Assembly: GCF_001896135.2 (NCBI RefSeq)
Contig: NZ_MPOH02000011.1
Span: 427,860-491,859, forward strand
DNA: 64,000 bases
Origin: Streptomyces phaeoluteigriseus
GTDB lineage: Bacteria > Actinomycetota > Actinomycetes > Streptomycetales > Streptomycetaceae
Direction: 5' to 3'
Below are positions 8,659 to 19,325 of this stretch, one piece after another. Under the pieces are notes generated by a model. It was not told where the DNA came from and searched no databases. It saw nothing but the letters and a program-made list of their open reading frames with translations. Position 1 is the stretch's first letter, and every line of letters starts with the position of its first letter. The position numbers and the translations under genes are program-made.

Positions 8659-10059
8659 TTAAGGAAGGGATCGGGACCGGTTAAAGGTGACGGCCCGTCT
8701 GCCCTGCCGACGCCTTCGCACCGCGCCCCGGTGTCCCCTGCGCTCCGGCTCCCGCCCGTCGAGCTGGATCCAGATCCGCACCTCGGTGCCGCCCAGCACG
8801 GACGAGCCGATGCGGACGTCCCCGCCCGTCGACTCCGCGAGCCGGCGCACGATGTCCAGCCCGAGCCCGGTCGACCCGGCGCTCCCGGAACCCCGGCCGC
8901 GGGCCATCGCCGCCTGGGGGTCGGGTATGCCGGGGCCCGCGTCCGAGACGAGGACGATCACGGCGTCCTCGCCGTTGTGCAGGTCGACGGCGAAGGCGGT
9001 GCCCTCGGGGGTGTGCCGGAAGACGTTGCCGAGCAGCGCGTCCAGGGCGGCGACCAGGTCGGCGCGGACCACGGGTATGCGCACCGGCCGGTCGGCACCG
9101 GCCACCCGCACCTTGCGGCCCTCGTCCTCGGCGAGCGCCGACCAGAACGTCATCCGTTCCCGGACGACCTCGGCGGCGTCGCATCCCGCGCCGGGTCCGG
9201 CGGCCGCGGTCTGCGGCTTGGCCTCGCGGGCGGTGCGGATGATGGTGTCGACCTCGTGCTCCAGCTGGGCGACCGCGGCGCGGGTCTGTTCGGCGGCCGG
9301 GGAGTCCCCGAGCGAGGCCGCGTTGAGCCGCAGCACGGTCAGTGGTGTGCGCAGCCGGTGGGAGAGATCGGCGGCCAGCTCCCGCTCGTTCGCCAGGAGT
9401 TGGACGACCTGGTCGGCCATGGAGTTGAACGCGACCGCCGCCAGCCGCAGTTCGTTCGGCCCCTCCTCGGGTACGCGTGCGCCCAGCTTCCCCTCCCCCA
9501 GTTCGTGCGCCCCCTCGACCAGCCGCCGGGCGGGCTGCACCATGCGCACGCCCAGCCGGTCGGCGACAGCCACCGAGCCGACGACCAGTGCGGCACCGAC
9601 CGCGGCGAGCACTGCCCAGGCCGTCCCCACGCCGTTGCTAACCTCGGACTCGGGGACGTACACCTCGACGACGACGGTGCCGAGGCTCAGCGCGACGGGC
9701 TGGAGCAGGGCGGAGCCGCCGGGCACCTCGGCGGTGGAGGCGCGGCCCAGCTCGCGGACGGCCGCGATGTCGGCGGCGGTGGCGCGCGGGCGGCCGAGGT
9801 CGAGGGCCTGCCGGTCGCCGCCTGCCGGGATGTGTACGGCCATGCCGTCGTCGGAGCCGGCGGAGGCGACGACCCGCTCCAACTGGTCGCGGTCGGTGGT
9901 GATGGACAGCGCGGGGACCACGACGGCGGCCTCCCGCTCGGCGTTGGAGAAGGCGCGGTCGCGGGCCATCTCCTTGATGACCAGACCGAGCGGCACGGCG
10001 AAGGCGACCACGACCATCGTGGTGACCGCCAGACACACCTTGACCAGGGCCCACCTCAT
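8659..10059 (-). CDS. Two-component sensor histidine kinase
   Basis: A 466-residue membrane kinase. Two transmembrane segments (about residues 8-28 and 147-168) enclose an extracellular sensor region. HAMP follows, then the HisKA H-box DLSHRLRTPLTVLRLN with H234 as phosphoacceptor. The ATPase has an N-box (NVFRHTPEG), G1 (DAGPGIPD) and G2 (GLGLDIVRRL). The start overlaps the stop of the upstream response-regulator gene by four bases (ATGA), so the pair is translationally coupled. The C-terminus has an unusually Arg-rich tail. The signal is not predictable from sequence. Convergent to nothing close: the GH18 gene downstream reads the same way but has its own start. Confidence 0.9.
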   Translation of the reverse strand: MRWALVKVCLAVTTMVVVAFAVPLGLVIKEMARDRAFSNAEREAAVVVPALSITTDRDQLERVVASAGSDDGMAVHIPAGGDRQALDLGRPRATAADIAAVRELGRASTAEVPGGSALLQPVALSLGTVVVEVYVPESEVSNGVGTAWAVLAAVGAALVVGSVAVADRLGVRMVQPARRLVEGAHELGEGKLGARVPEEGPNELRLAAVAFNSMADQVVQLLANERELAADLSHRLRTPLTVLRLNAASLGDSPAAEQTRAAVAQLEHEVDTIIRTAREAKPQTAAAGPGAGCDAAEVVRERMTFWSALAEDEGRKVRVAGADRPVRIPVVRADLVAALDALLGNVFRHTPEGTAFAVDLHNGEDAVIVLVSDAGPGIPDPQAAMARGRGSGSAGSTGLGLDIVRRLAESTGGDVRIGSSVLGGTEVRIWIQLDGREPERRGHRGAVRRRRQGRRAVTFNRSRSLP

Positions 10060-10772
10060 CGCGGCGGCTCCCCGGCGGGCGGCGCGGCGGGCGGCTCCAG
10101 CTTCACGCCGACGCCGCGCAGGGTGTGCAGGTAGCGCGGGCGGGCCGCCGTCTCGCCCAGTTTGCGGCGCAGCCAGGACAGATGGACGTCGATGGTCTGG
10201 TCGTCGCCGTAGGACTGCTGCCAGACCTCGGCGAGCAGTTCGCGGCGCGGGACGACGACGCCGGGGCGTCCGGCGAGGAAGGCGAGCAGGTCGAACTCGC
10301 GGCGAGTGAGGTCGAGGCGGGTGCCGTCCAGGTCCGCCTGGCGGCGCAGCGGGTCGACGGTCAGACCGCCGACGCGCAGCACGCTGGACGGCGGTGCCTC
10401 ACCGGCACCGGAGCGGGAGCGGCGCAGGACGGCCGCCATGCGCGCGGAGAGGTGGTCCACCGAGAACGGCTTGGTCAGATAGTCGTCCGCGCCCGCGTTG
10501 AGCAGCCGGACGATCTCCGTCTCGTCGTCGCGGGCGGTGGCGATGATGACGGGGACGTCGGTGATGCCGCGCAGCATCTTGAGGGCCTCGGAGCCGTCCA
10601 GGTCCGGCAGTCCGAGGTCCAGGATGACCACGTCGAAGCGGAAATGGGCGACCTCGCGCAGCGCCTCCAGTGCCGTACCGACGCTGCGCACGGTGTGCGA
10701 GGCGTCGGTGAGGTGCCGGATGAGCGCCGAGCGGACGAACTGGTCGTCCTCGACCACGAGAACACTTGCCAT
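10056..10772 (-). CDS. OmpR-family response regulator
   Basis: A 238-residue regulator. The receiver domain has acidic residues D9/D10, phosphoacceptor D52 in VVILDLGLPDLDG, and the conserved K in YLTKPF. It is followed by a winged-helix DNA-binding domain (LTRREFDLLAFLAGRPG, then DQTIDVHLSWLRRKLGE). The start at 10772 (MASVLVVEDD) was chosen because the receiver begins there. An in-frame extension to 10850 would add 26 residues with no domain. It overlaps the kinase gene by four bases. Two DnaA-box sequences lie upstream in the divergent intergenic region. Confidence 0.92.
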   Translation of the reverse strand: MASVLVVEDDQFVRSALIRHLTDASHTVRSVGTALEALREVAHFRFDVVILDLGLPDLDGSEALKMLRGITDVPVIIATARDDETEIVRLLNAGADDYLTKPFSVDHLSARMAAVLRRSRSGAGEAPPSSVLRVGGLTVDPLRRQADLDGTRLDLTRREFDLLAFLAGRPGVVVPRRELLAEVWQQSYGDDQTIDVHLSWLRRKLGETAARPRYLHTLRGVGVKLEPPAAPPAGEPPR

Positions 10773-10813
10773 GCGCCGCAACCTACGCCATGCGGCGCAG
10801 GCCGATTCCGGCC

Positions 10814-10840
10814 TGTGGACAACTCCGCTTCTGTGGACAA
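10814..10840. promoter_or_regulatory. Pair of perfect DnaA boxes
   Basis: TGTGGACAA occurs at 10814-10822 and again at 10832-10840, in the same orientation, 18 bp apart. Its reverse complement TTGTCCACA is the preferred Streptomyces DnaA box. The pair lies in the 122-bp gap between the response regulator and the divergent secreted-protein gene. The site match is direct; DnaA binding is inference. Confidence 0.6.
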
Positions 10841-10894
10841 CCGGTGGCACACCCGTGCGACACCGGTGGGGCGGGTGAGGCAGGATGGCCCGCG

Positions 10895-11451
10895 ATGCGC
10901 AGAGGACTCGTACACGTACTGGCCTGGACCCTCGCCACGGGCGCGGCGGTCACGCTGTCGTGGTGGGGTGTCCACACGGTCATGGCGGGCACGGCGTACG
11001 ACCCGCCGCGCGCCCTGCCGCTGACGGCGGGCGACGCGAAGGCGCAGCGGTCGGAGCCACCGACGGCCTCGGCCACCAGCCGCTCCGCGTCGACGCCTCC
11101 CCGGCCGTCCTCCTCACCCTCGCCCTCGCCCTCCCGCACCACCGACGGCCGCGAGTCCGGCGGCCCGGCGGCCTCGTCCCCCTCCGCGGCGACGGCTCCC
11201 GCCGACCCCTCCGGCCGTCCGGACCGTCCGGCCAGGTCAAGAGCTACGACACCGACGGCGGGCGGGTGGTGTTCGACCTGGGGAAGACCTCGGCGTCGCT
11301 CGTCTCGGCCACGCCGGGCGCGGGCTGGTCGATGCAGGTGTGGAAGACGGAGTCCTGGATCCGGGTGGAGTTCGCCTCGGGCGCGGACCGCGTGTCGGTG
11401 TTCTGCACCTGGCACGACGGACCGCCGCGGGTGGAGGTCGGCACCTACTGA
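10895..11451 (+). CDS. Small membrane-anchored/secreted protein, frameshifted in this sequence
   Basis: The N-terminus (from ATG 10895) has a signal-anchor (LAWTLATGAAVTLSWWGVH), then a Pro/Ser/Thr-rich linker. The conserved-looking C-terminal domain (SYDTDGGRVVFDLGKTSASL, ending VEVGTY) is in the next frame and stops at 11449-11451. The switch lies at about 11140-11240. One extra C in the run near 11205 would restore a single frame of about 186 residues. I see no catalytic motif and do not recognise the family. It is divergent from the two-component system, which may mean a related envelope function. The MITE copy 2 begins ten bases after its stop. Confidence 0.6.
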
Positions 11452-11461
11452 GCGCGCCCTG

Positions 11462-11644
11462 GGGCCTGTCGTTCGGATCCGACCGCAGGACATCAACGGT
11501 GCTGTTCAGCGCGGTGAGCGGGGTCTGGTGCGTGCAGCTGCGAGGCGGAGGAGCGCGTCGACGCGGAGCGTCGGCAACCGACGACAACGCGGCAGATGCG
11601 CGTGCCGGGCCCCGCGTCCGCGGCGTGATCCGAACGACAGGCCC
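11462..11644. mobile_element. MITE-like element, copy 2 (complete, 183 bp)
   Basis: A complete element with perfect 18-bp terminal inverted repeats: GGGCCTGTCGTTCGGATC at 11462-11479 and its complement at 11627-11644. Its interior matches the element at 1-162 in inverted orientation. There is no transposase. The last base of the right terminus is also the first base (on this strand) of the stop codon of the next gene. No clear target-site duplication could be read. It may also act as a transcription terminator for the two genes that converge on it. Confidence 0.75.
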
Positions 11645-12513
11645 TAGCGGAAGACCGACGGCGGCGGGGCCGGTGATGCCACCGCCGAGGCGTCGACGAC
11701 CGCTGCGGCCCCGCCCGTGAAGTCGGTGAGGTCCTTGCCGTGCTCGACGCGGCCGGGGTGCGGGTCGGAGGCGGCCCTGCGGGTCAGTTCGGCGGTCGGC
11801 AGCGGCAGGTCGGAGGCGACCAGGACGGCGTTGCCGAACCGCTTGCCACGCAGCACGGCGGGGTCGGCGACCAGGGCGAGTTCGGGGAAGCGGGCGGCGG
11901 CGGTGGCGATCTGGCCGCGCAGATGCGCGAGCGGCGGGCCGTCGGCGAGGTTGGCGGCGTAGAGGCCGCCGGGTCCGAGGGCCCTGCGGACCTCGTCGAG
12001 GAACTCGGTGGAGGTCAGGTGCGCGGGGGTGCGGGCCCCGCTGAACACATCGGCGATGACGAGGTCGGCCCACCCGTCCGGCACCTTGCCCAGCCCTTCG
12101 CGCGCGTCGGTGGACCGCACCCGGATGCGGGCGCCGGGGTCCAGGGGCAGCTCGCGGCGGACGAGCTGGACGAGGCTCGCGTCGCGTTCGACGATCTGCT
12201 GGGTGGAGCGGGGGCGGGTGGCGGCGACGTACCGGGCGAGGGTGAAGGCACCGCCGCCGAGGTGGAGGACGTGCAGCGGCCTGCCCGCCGGGGCGGCGAG
12301 GTCGATGACGTGGCCGAGCCGCCGCTGGTACTCGAAGGAGAGGTGGCCGGGGTCGTCGAGGTCCACGTGCGACTGGGGCGCTCCGTCGATGAGCAGCGTC
12401 CAGGCCCTCGCCCGGTCGCGGTCCGGGACGAGCTGGGCGAGCCCGCCGCCGACGGCCTCGCTGACGGTCGCGTCGCTGTCGCGTTCGCGCCGGGAGTTCC
12501 TGGACCTTGCCAT
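11644..12513 (-). CDS. Spermidine-synthase-like methyltransferase-fold protein
   Basis: A 289-residue protein with the spermidine synthase / class I methyltransferase fold: glycine motif VLHLGGGAFTLARY, an acidic residue at the end of beta-2 (IVERDASLVQL), and DVFSGARTPAHL in the position of the catalytic loop. Streptomyces has several such proteins, often without proven polyamine activity, so substrate is left open. The start at 12513 (MARSRNSRRERD) was chosen over an upstream in-frame extension that consists only of the translated 30-bp repeats at 12584-12720. The gene ends inside the MITE terminus. Confidence 0.8.
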   Translation of the reverse strand: MARSRNSRRERDSDATVSEAVGGGLAQLVPDRDRARAWTLLIDGAPQSHVDLDDPGHLSFEYQRRLGHVIDLAAPAGRPLHVLHLGGGAFTLARYVAATRPRSTQQIVERDASLVQLVRRELPLDPGARIRVRSTDAREGLGKVPDGWADLVIADVFSGARTPAHLTSTEFLDEVRRALGPGGLYAANLADGPPLAHLRGQIATAAARFPELALVADPAVLRGKRFGNAVLVASDLPLPTAELTRRAASDPHPGRVEHGKDLTDFTGGAAAVVDASAVASPAPPPSVFR

Positions 12514-12583
12514 GGAGGCATTTTCGCAGGGGGCGAGCAGTGCCGCCGACCGGCATCCGTCAGCGGCACCCCGCGGACCAGGA

Positions 12584-12720
12584 GCCGCACGGTGGCACGC
12601 GCCGACCACCGCAGCCGCACGGTGGCACGCGCCGACCACCGCAGCCGCTCGGTGGCACGCGTCGACCACCGCGGCCACTCGGTCGGAGGCGCCGACCACC
12701 GCAGCCGCCCGGTGGACGCA
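12584..12720. repeat. 30-bp tandem repeat, 4.5 copies
   Basis: The unit GCCGCACGGTGGCACGCGCC followed by GACCACCGCA is repeated at 12584, 12614, 12644 and 12674, with a partial copy at 12704-12720. The first two copies are identical and the others differ by a few bases. It lies in the gap between two same-strand genes. The unit is divisible by three and is open in one frame, but neither neighbour's start supports translation. Confidence 0.85.
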
Positions 12721-12724
12721 CCGC

Positions 12725-13111
12725 CTACCGGCAGCTGTCCGCCGCCTTGATGAGCCGTGCCGCTTCGCCCAACGCCCGCTGGAGCACGGCCGGGTCCGTC
12801 GCGAGGTCGGCCTCGCCGGGCGGGAGCAGCCAGTCCGAGCCCTCGACGGGCGGCTCGGGGGCGAGTCTCAGTCCCCGTCCGTCGGTCTCCGTGCAGGTGC
12901 TGCCCGGGACGTCCCAGGCGGCGGCCGTGCCCGGCGGGACCAGGAAGGCGAGGGTGCCGTGCCCGTAGTCGTGGAGTACGGGCCCCACCGCGTCGCCGGC
13001 TCCGCGGCGCAGGATGTCGACCGCCTCCAGCCCCTGCCGGGTCGGCACGGTCACCAGATCGCATGCCGTCCCCGACGACACGAGGGGATCGACGCTCCGG
13101 CTGGTCTCCAC
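12725..13111 (-). CDS. Conserved-looking small hypothetical protein
   Basis: A 128-residue soluble protein starting at a GTG with GGGAGG nine bases upstream. It contains FLVPPGTAAAWDVPG followed by an acidic, Pro-rich stretch and WLLPPG, a pattern that recalls small Streptomyces proteins related to the N-terminal part of primase-polymerases; the gene at 21571 has a similar phrase (FAAPGTAQRLPSLLEWEEW). No catalytic aspartates can be assigned, so no function is claimed. It is divergent from the XRE/TPR regulator at 13378, and such small proteins are often neighbours of regulators of this type. Confidence 0.65.
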   Translation of the reverse strand: METSRSVDPLVSSGTACDLVTVPTRQGLEAVDILRRGAGDAVGPVLHDYGHGTLAFLVPPGTAAAWDVPGSTCTETDGRGLRLAPEPPVEGSDWLLPPGEADLATDPAVLQRALGEAARLIKAADSCR

Positions 13112-13377
13112 TCCCGGCCTCCCTCACGCGGTCACTGTGCAAGTCCACCGGGTTCAACGCGGCGGACCGTCAACGGCTACGCGAAAGTCCGCCGCGAAGG
13201 ATGGCAGTTCATGGCAGATCGTGGATGACATATCCGGTTTGTAGCCAAACACCGCGTGGCGGACCAACCACAGAAGGTACGTTCATGCCCGCCGGAAACA
13301 GGGCGATCACACCGATGAGTCGGTCAACTCACACTGCTTCCGGCATGGTTCGACGGTTCGCACGAGAGGACCCGGCC

Positions 13378-15538
<2,161 letters not shown>

Positions 15539-15687
15539 TCATCGCGCACCCCGCGCAGGGGCAACCCGGGGGGCGATCTCAGCGTCTTTGACTGCCGGGG
15601 GCGTACGGAATCGGGCGCCGGCCCAGGCCGTAAAGTGGCACCTCCGTGCCATCGGCGCCGCAGCTACACGAAGGGGGAGGCGATCGG

Positions 15688-16638
15688 ATGCCGCAGACCG
15701 AGACACCAGGCATCGAGGCGGCTCCGCCCAGGCTGCGCTGGTGGACGGAACTGCCCCTGATAGTGCTGGTGTACGCCTGCTACTCCGCGGGCCGGCTGCT
15801 CGCGCGGGGCGACGTCACCAGTGCCGTCGACCACGGGCTGGCGATCCTGCGGATCGAGAAGGTCCTGCACATAAACGCCGAGCACCCGCTGAACCGGCTG
15901 TTCCGGACCGAGGCGTGGATCGGGGTGCCGGCCGACTTCTGGTACGCGTCGCTGCACTACATGGTCACCCCGGTGATCCTGGTCTGGCTGTTCCGCACCC
16001 GCGCCGTGCAGTACCGGGCGGCCCGCACCTGGCTGATGACGTCGACGTTCATCGGTCTGATCGGCTTCACCCTGCTGCCCACCTGCCCGCCCCGGCTGCT
16101 GTCCGCGAGTCACGGCTTCGTCGACACGATGGCCCAGTACAGCTCCTACGGCTGGTGGGGCGGCGAGGCGAGCGCCCCGCGCGGGCTCGGCGGCATGACC
16201 AACCAGTACGCGGCGATGCCGAGCCTGCACGTCGGCTGGGCGCTGTGGTGCGGGGTGATGCTGTGGCGGCACGGCGGCACCCGGGCGGCGAAGACGGCCG
16301 GCGTGGTCTACCCGCTGGTGACGACGATCGTCGTGATGGGCACCGCGAACCACTACTTCCTCGACGCGGTGGCGGGCGCCGCCGTGATGGGCGCGGGACT
16401 GCTGCTGGCGCCGCTGGTGACGCGCCGCGCCGACCGGGTCGCGGGCTGGATGGCGGGGCGGTTCCCGTTCGTCCCGGTGGCCGCTCGGGGCACGGAGACC
16501 TCGATTGTCAGTGCCGGATGCCAGACTTCCCCGGGTGAGCGAATTCCACGGCAGCGCGAGTCACGGTTCGGGCCCGGAGCCGAGCCGGGTGCCACCCCCT
16601 CGGACGCGGAGGACGGCGCTCCGGCAGCGGCTCGCTGA
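15688..16638 (+). CDS. PAP2-superfamily membrane phosphatase/transferase
   Basis: A 316-residue integral membrane protein with about six helices. The PAP2 active-site motifs appear as AMPSLHVGWALWCG (the PSGH equivalent) and GTANHYFLDAVAGA (the SRxxxxxHxxxD equivalent), a form seen in the Aur1/Ipt1-like branch that includes inositol-phosphotransferases. A role in phospholipid or lipid-phosphate metabolism is likely. The ATG at 15688 has GGGGGAGG upstream; an earlier in-frame ATG lacks this. The last 45 residues are hydrophilic and overlap the start of the downstream nuclease gene by about 100 bases, which is unusual and may point to an indel near the 3' end. Confidence 0.82.
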   Translation: MPQTETPGIEAAPPRLRWWTELPLIVLVYACYSAGRLLARGDVTSAVDHGLAILRIEKVLHINAEHPLNRLFRTEAWIGVPADFWYASLHYMVTPVILVWLFRTRAVQYRAARTWLMTSTFIGLIGFTLLPTCPPRLLSASHGFVDTMAQYSSYGWWGGEASAPRGLGGMTNQYAAMPSLHVGWALWCGVMLWRHGGTRAAKTAGVVYPLVTTIVVMGTANHYFLDAVAGAAVMGAGLLLAPLVTRRADRVAGWMAGRFPFVPVAARGTETSIVSAGCQTSPGERIPRQRESRFGPGAEPGATPSDAEDGAPAAAR

Positions 16639-17709
16639 CCTGCGCGGACCCGACGTACCGGCCAAGGCCCTGGACGCCCGCGCCCTCGCGCGCTCGCGGC
16701 GAACCCGGGATGCAGCCGGCGCGCGATCCTGGACGGCGCCGGGGTGGACAAGGCGGCACTGGCCGGCGCCCTGGGCTCACCCTCGGCGTTCGGCCAGTCC
16801 CAGTTCGCCCTCACGCGCGGCAACGCGTTCGAGGCGAAGGTGAAGGCCGACGGCGGCGCCGACCTGCTGCGCCTGGTGCACGAGAAACTCGACCCGCGCG
16901 CGGAGCCGCCCACCGGGGCGAGCGTCCCGGACCTGTCGGCGATCGGCCCCGAGGGCCGTACGGCGCGGACCGCGCTGGCCCTGCGCGAGGCCGGACAGGC
17001 GTCCGGCACCTGGACCCTCCTCGACCATCCGATGCTCGCGCTGGACGTCGCGGGCTCCCCGGCGTTCCTGGAGCCGGACGCGGTCGTGGTGCACCCGGAC
17101 GGCAGCTGGTCGGTCGTGGAGATCAAGTCGTTCCCCCTGCTGGACGGCTCGGCGGACCCGGCGAAGGTCGGCGCGGCCGCCCGGCAGGCCGCGGTGTACG
17201 TGCTGGCGCTGGAGGCGGTCGCCGCCCGCCTCGACCCCGTGCCGCGGGTGCGCCATCGCGTCCTGCTGGTCTGCCCCAAGGACTTCTCCAACCTACCCGC
17301 CGCGTCCGCCGTGGACATCCGCAAGCAGCGCGCCGTCACCCACCGCCAGCTGGCCCGGCTCACCCGTATCGAGGAGATCGCCGACGCCCTCCCGGACGGC
17401 ACCTGCTTCTCGCCCGAGCTGCCCCCCGAGCAGCTCACGGCGGCCGTCGAGGCGGTCCCCGCGGCGTACGCGCCCGAGTGCCTGGCCGCCTGCGAGCTGG
17501 CGTTCCACTGCCGGAACCGCTCCCGCGCGGCCGGCGCGGTCACCGCCCTGGGCCGCCCCGTCCGCGCCGAGCTGGGCGGCCTCACGACGGTCGGGGACGT
17601 GCTGGCCGCCGCGCGCGGCGAGGCCGGCGACCCCGACGACCCGGCGGTGGCGGCCCTGCGCCGGGCGGCCCGGCTGCGCGACGAGGCCCTGGGGGCGATG
17701 TGTCGCTGA
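16535..17709 (+). CDS. PD-(D/E)XK nuclease with four-Cys Fe-S motif, RecB/Cas4-like; frameshifted in this sequence
   Basis: Starting at GTG 16535, the first frame reads to about 16690. The remainder (from about 16700) continues in another frame to 17709; one missing base near 16693 joins them into about 391 residues. The core has EPDAVVVHPDGSWSVVEIKS, matching the D...(D/E)xK nuclease motif. A cysteine before the nuclease (NPGCSRRAIL) and three near the C-terminus (ECLAACELAFHC, CX3CX5C) reproduce the split four-Cys Fe-S arrangement of AddB, Cas4 and Dna2 nucleases. The stop overlaps the next gene. The context with an SF1 helicase suggests DNA end processing, repair or defence. Without the frame repair the first cysteine would be lost. 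Confidence 0.7.
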
Positions 17710-19325
17710 TCGCCACCCTCGCCCGCCTCGAGGCCGTCTCCACCGGCCGCGCCCGGCCCACCGCCACCGTCCGCCACCGGCATCTGTCCGAGCGGCCGCT
17801 GGTGTTCGTGCCGTTGACCACCGCCGGTGAGGCCGGTGCCCCGCTCGGCGCCCTCGTCGGCTCCGACCGGGACGCGCCCCGGCTGCTCGTCGTGGCGCAG
17901 CCGCGCGACCGCGACCTGCGGTTCGCGTTCCTCGCCGAGCTGGCCGACATCGTCCTGCCGTACATCGACTCCTACGCCGACGCCGTCGAGGCCGCCGAGC
18001 GCAGTGAGACCGACCCGGAGACCGGCAAGCGCGTCAAGGTCGAGGTCGAGCTGTGCTCCGACGCGCCCCAGCTGATCGTCCCGAGCCGCGCCGGCGTCGA
18101 GTACGTCCGCCTCCTGGGCCGCTCCATGCGCTTCCGCCGTACGGCGGAGCAGGACCCGCAGACGCCGTATCCCGCGCCGCCGCGCGTGCCGTTGCTCGGG
18201 CGGTGGCTGACGCACTTCGGGGAGCGGTCCCGGGTGCCCGGCTCCTCGCTGCTGCTGGCGCTGACGGAGGTGCTGGGCCGGCACTGGGCGACCGGCCAGT
18301 CCAGTCTGGAGGACCAGCATCTGGGGGCGCTGCTGGCCTGGATCGCCCCGCCCGGGGGTGACGGCGGAGCCGAGGCCGCGCTCCGCGCCGAGCTGGCACG
18401 CGACGACAAGGGCCAGTTGCTGTGCCCGCCGGCCGGTCCGGCGACCGACCCGGCGTTCGACAACAAACTGCTCGCCCCGGCCATCGAGCGCTACGACCGC
18501 GCGCGTACCGCCCTGGCCGCCGCCGAGGACGGTCTCCAGGCCGACGACCGGCTGGGCGAGCTGACCGCCGCCGAGCGGGCGATCCACGAACTCGTGCTGA
18601 GCCGGACCCTGCCCACCTGGGAGAAGGTGTGGCAGGGCCTCGACCTGCTGCGGGAGCTGCCCGAGGGGGCGCACGTCGAGGAGCGGTGGACGCGCGACCG
18701 CTGGTCGTTCACCGGCCACCGCGACCGGGTCGTGGCGGGCGAGCCCCCGCAGCCGCGCCGCGACGACGCGGTGACCGCCGCCAACAAACTGGCCACGCGC
18801 GAGCGGGAACAGGGCCGGCTGGACGCGCAGGAAGCGCTCGACGACCCGCTGGTGATGGCGGGGCGGCGGCTGGCCGGGGAGGCGTTCGCGGGCGAGGTCG
18901 TCGACGTGGTCATGACGTACAGCGAGGGCAAGCGGCCCAGCCCGCGCCCGCTGGTCACGGTCCGCACGGACGACCGGACGCATCTCGGGGAGCGGGCCAG
19001 GGTGTTCCGGTCGCTGGGCGGGAAGCCGCAGGCGGCGGAGTTCGTGCGGCGGGCCGACCCTGACGGGGCGGGCGGGGAGGACGGCCCGGAGGACGAGAGC
19101 CTGCTGGTGCTGCGGATCGTCGACAAGATGGGCCGGGGCAAGGAGCCGGAGGAAGGGTCCGTGCCCGAGAAGGGCGACCGGGTGTGCTTCACCCTGTTCG
19201 AGCACGAGCAGCGCGGCGGCGCGAAACTGCCCGACCCGGAGGACACGCCGTGGACGCACGGCGGGCCGCCCGGGGAGCCGGTGCCCGAGACCGCCGATTC
19301 CGTCACCGAGGAGGACACCCTGTGA
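17700..19325 (+). CDS. Large uncharacterised protein of the nuclease-helicase cassette
   Basis: A 541-residue soluble protein of unknown family. The GTG start at 17700 overlaps the nuclease stop by ten bases, and its own stop overlaps the helicase start by four, so all three are coupled. Visible stretches are an alpha/beta N-terminus (LLVVAQPRDRDLRFAFLAEL), a predicted helical middle (TPWEKVWQGLDLL-like segment around residue 300) and a C-terminal acidic part with possible beta strands (DRVCFTLFEHEQ). No signal peptide, membrane segment or nucleotide-binding motif is visible. Its constant position between nuclease and helicase suggests a scaffold or DNA-recognition subunit; this is inference. 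Confidence 0.75.
   Translation: MSLIATLARLEAVSTGRARPTATVRHRHLSERPLVFVPLTTAGEAGAPLGALVGSDRDAPRLLVVAQPRDRDLRFAFLAELADIVLPYIDSYADAVEAAERSETDPETGKRVKVEVELCSDAPQLIVPSRAGVEYVRLLGRSMRFRRTAEQDPQTPYPAPPRVPLLGRWLTHFGERSRVPGSSLLLALTEVLGRHWATGQSSLEDQHLGALLAWIAPPGGDGGAEAALRAELARDDKGQLLCPPAGPATDPAFDNKLLAPAIERYDRARTALAAAEDGLQADDRLGELTAAERAIHELVLSRTLPTWEKVWQGLDLLRELPEGAHVEERWTRDRWSFTGHRDRVVAGEPPQPRRDDAVTAANKLATREREQGRLDAQEALDDPLVMAGRRLAGEAFAGEVVDVVMTYSEGKRPSPRPLVTVRTDDRTHLGERARVFRSLGGKPQAAEFVRRADPDGAGGEDGPEDESLLVLRIVDKMGRGKEPEEGSVPEKGDRVCFTLFEHEQRGGAKLPDPEDTPWTHGGPPGEPVPETADSVTEEDTL

Noticed and set aside
16353..19259. Open frame of 968 codons on the minus strand
   Set aside because: It lies antisense to the nuclease and unknown-protein genes, has no domain, and is rich in Arg/Gly/Ala as expected from the shadow of high-GC codons.
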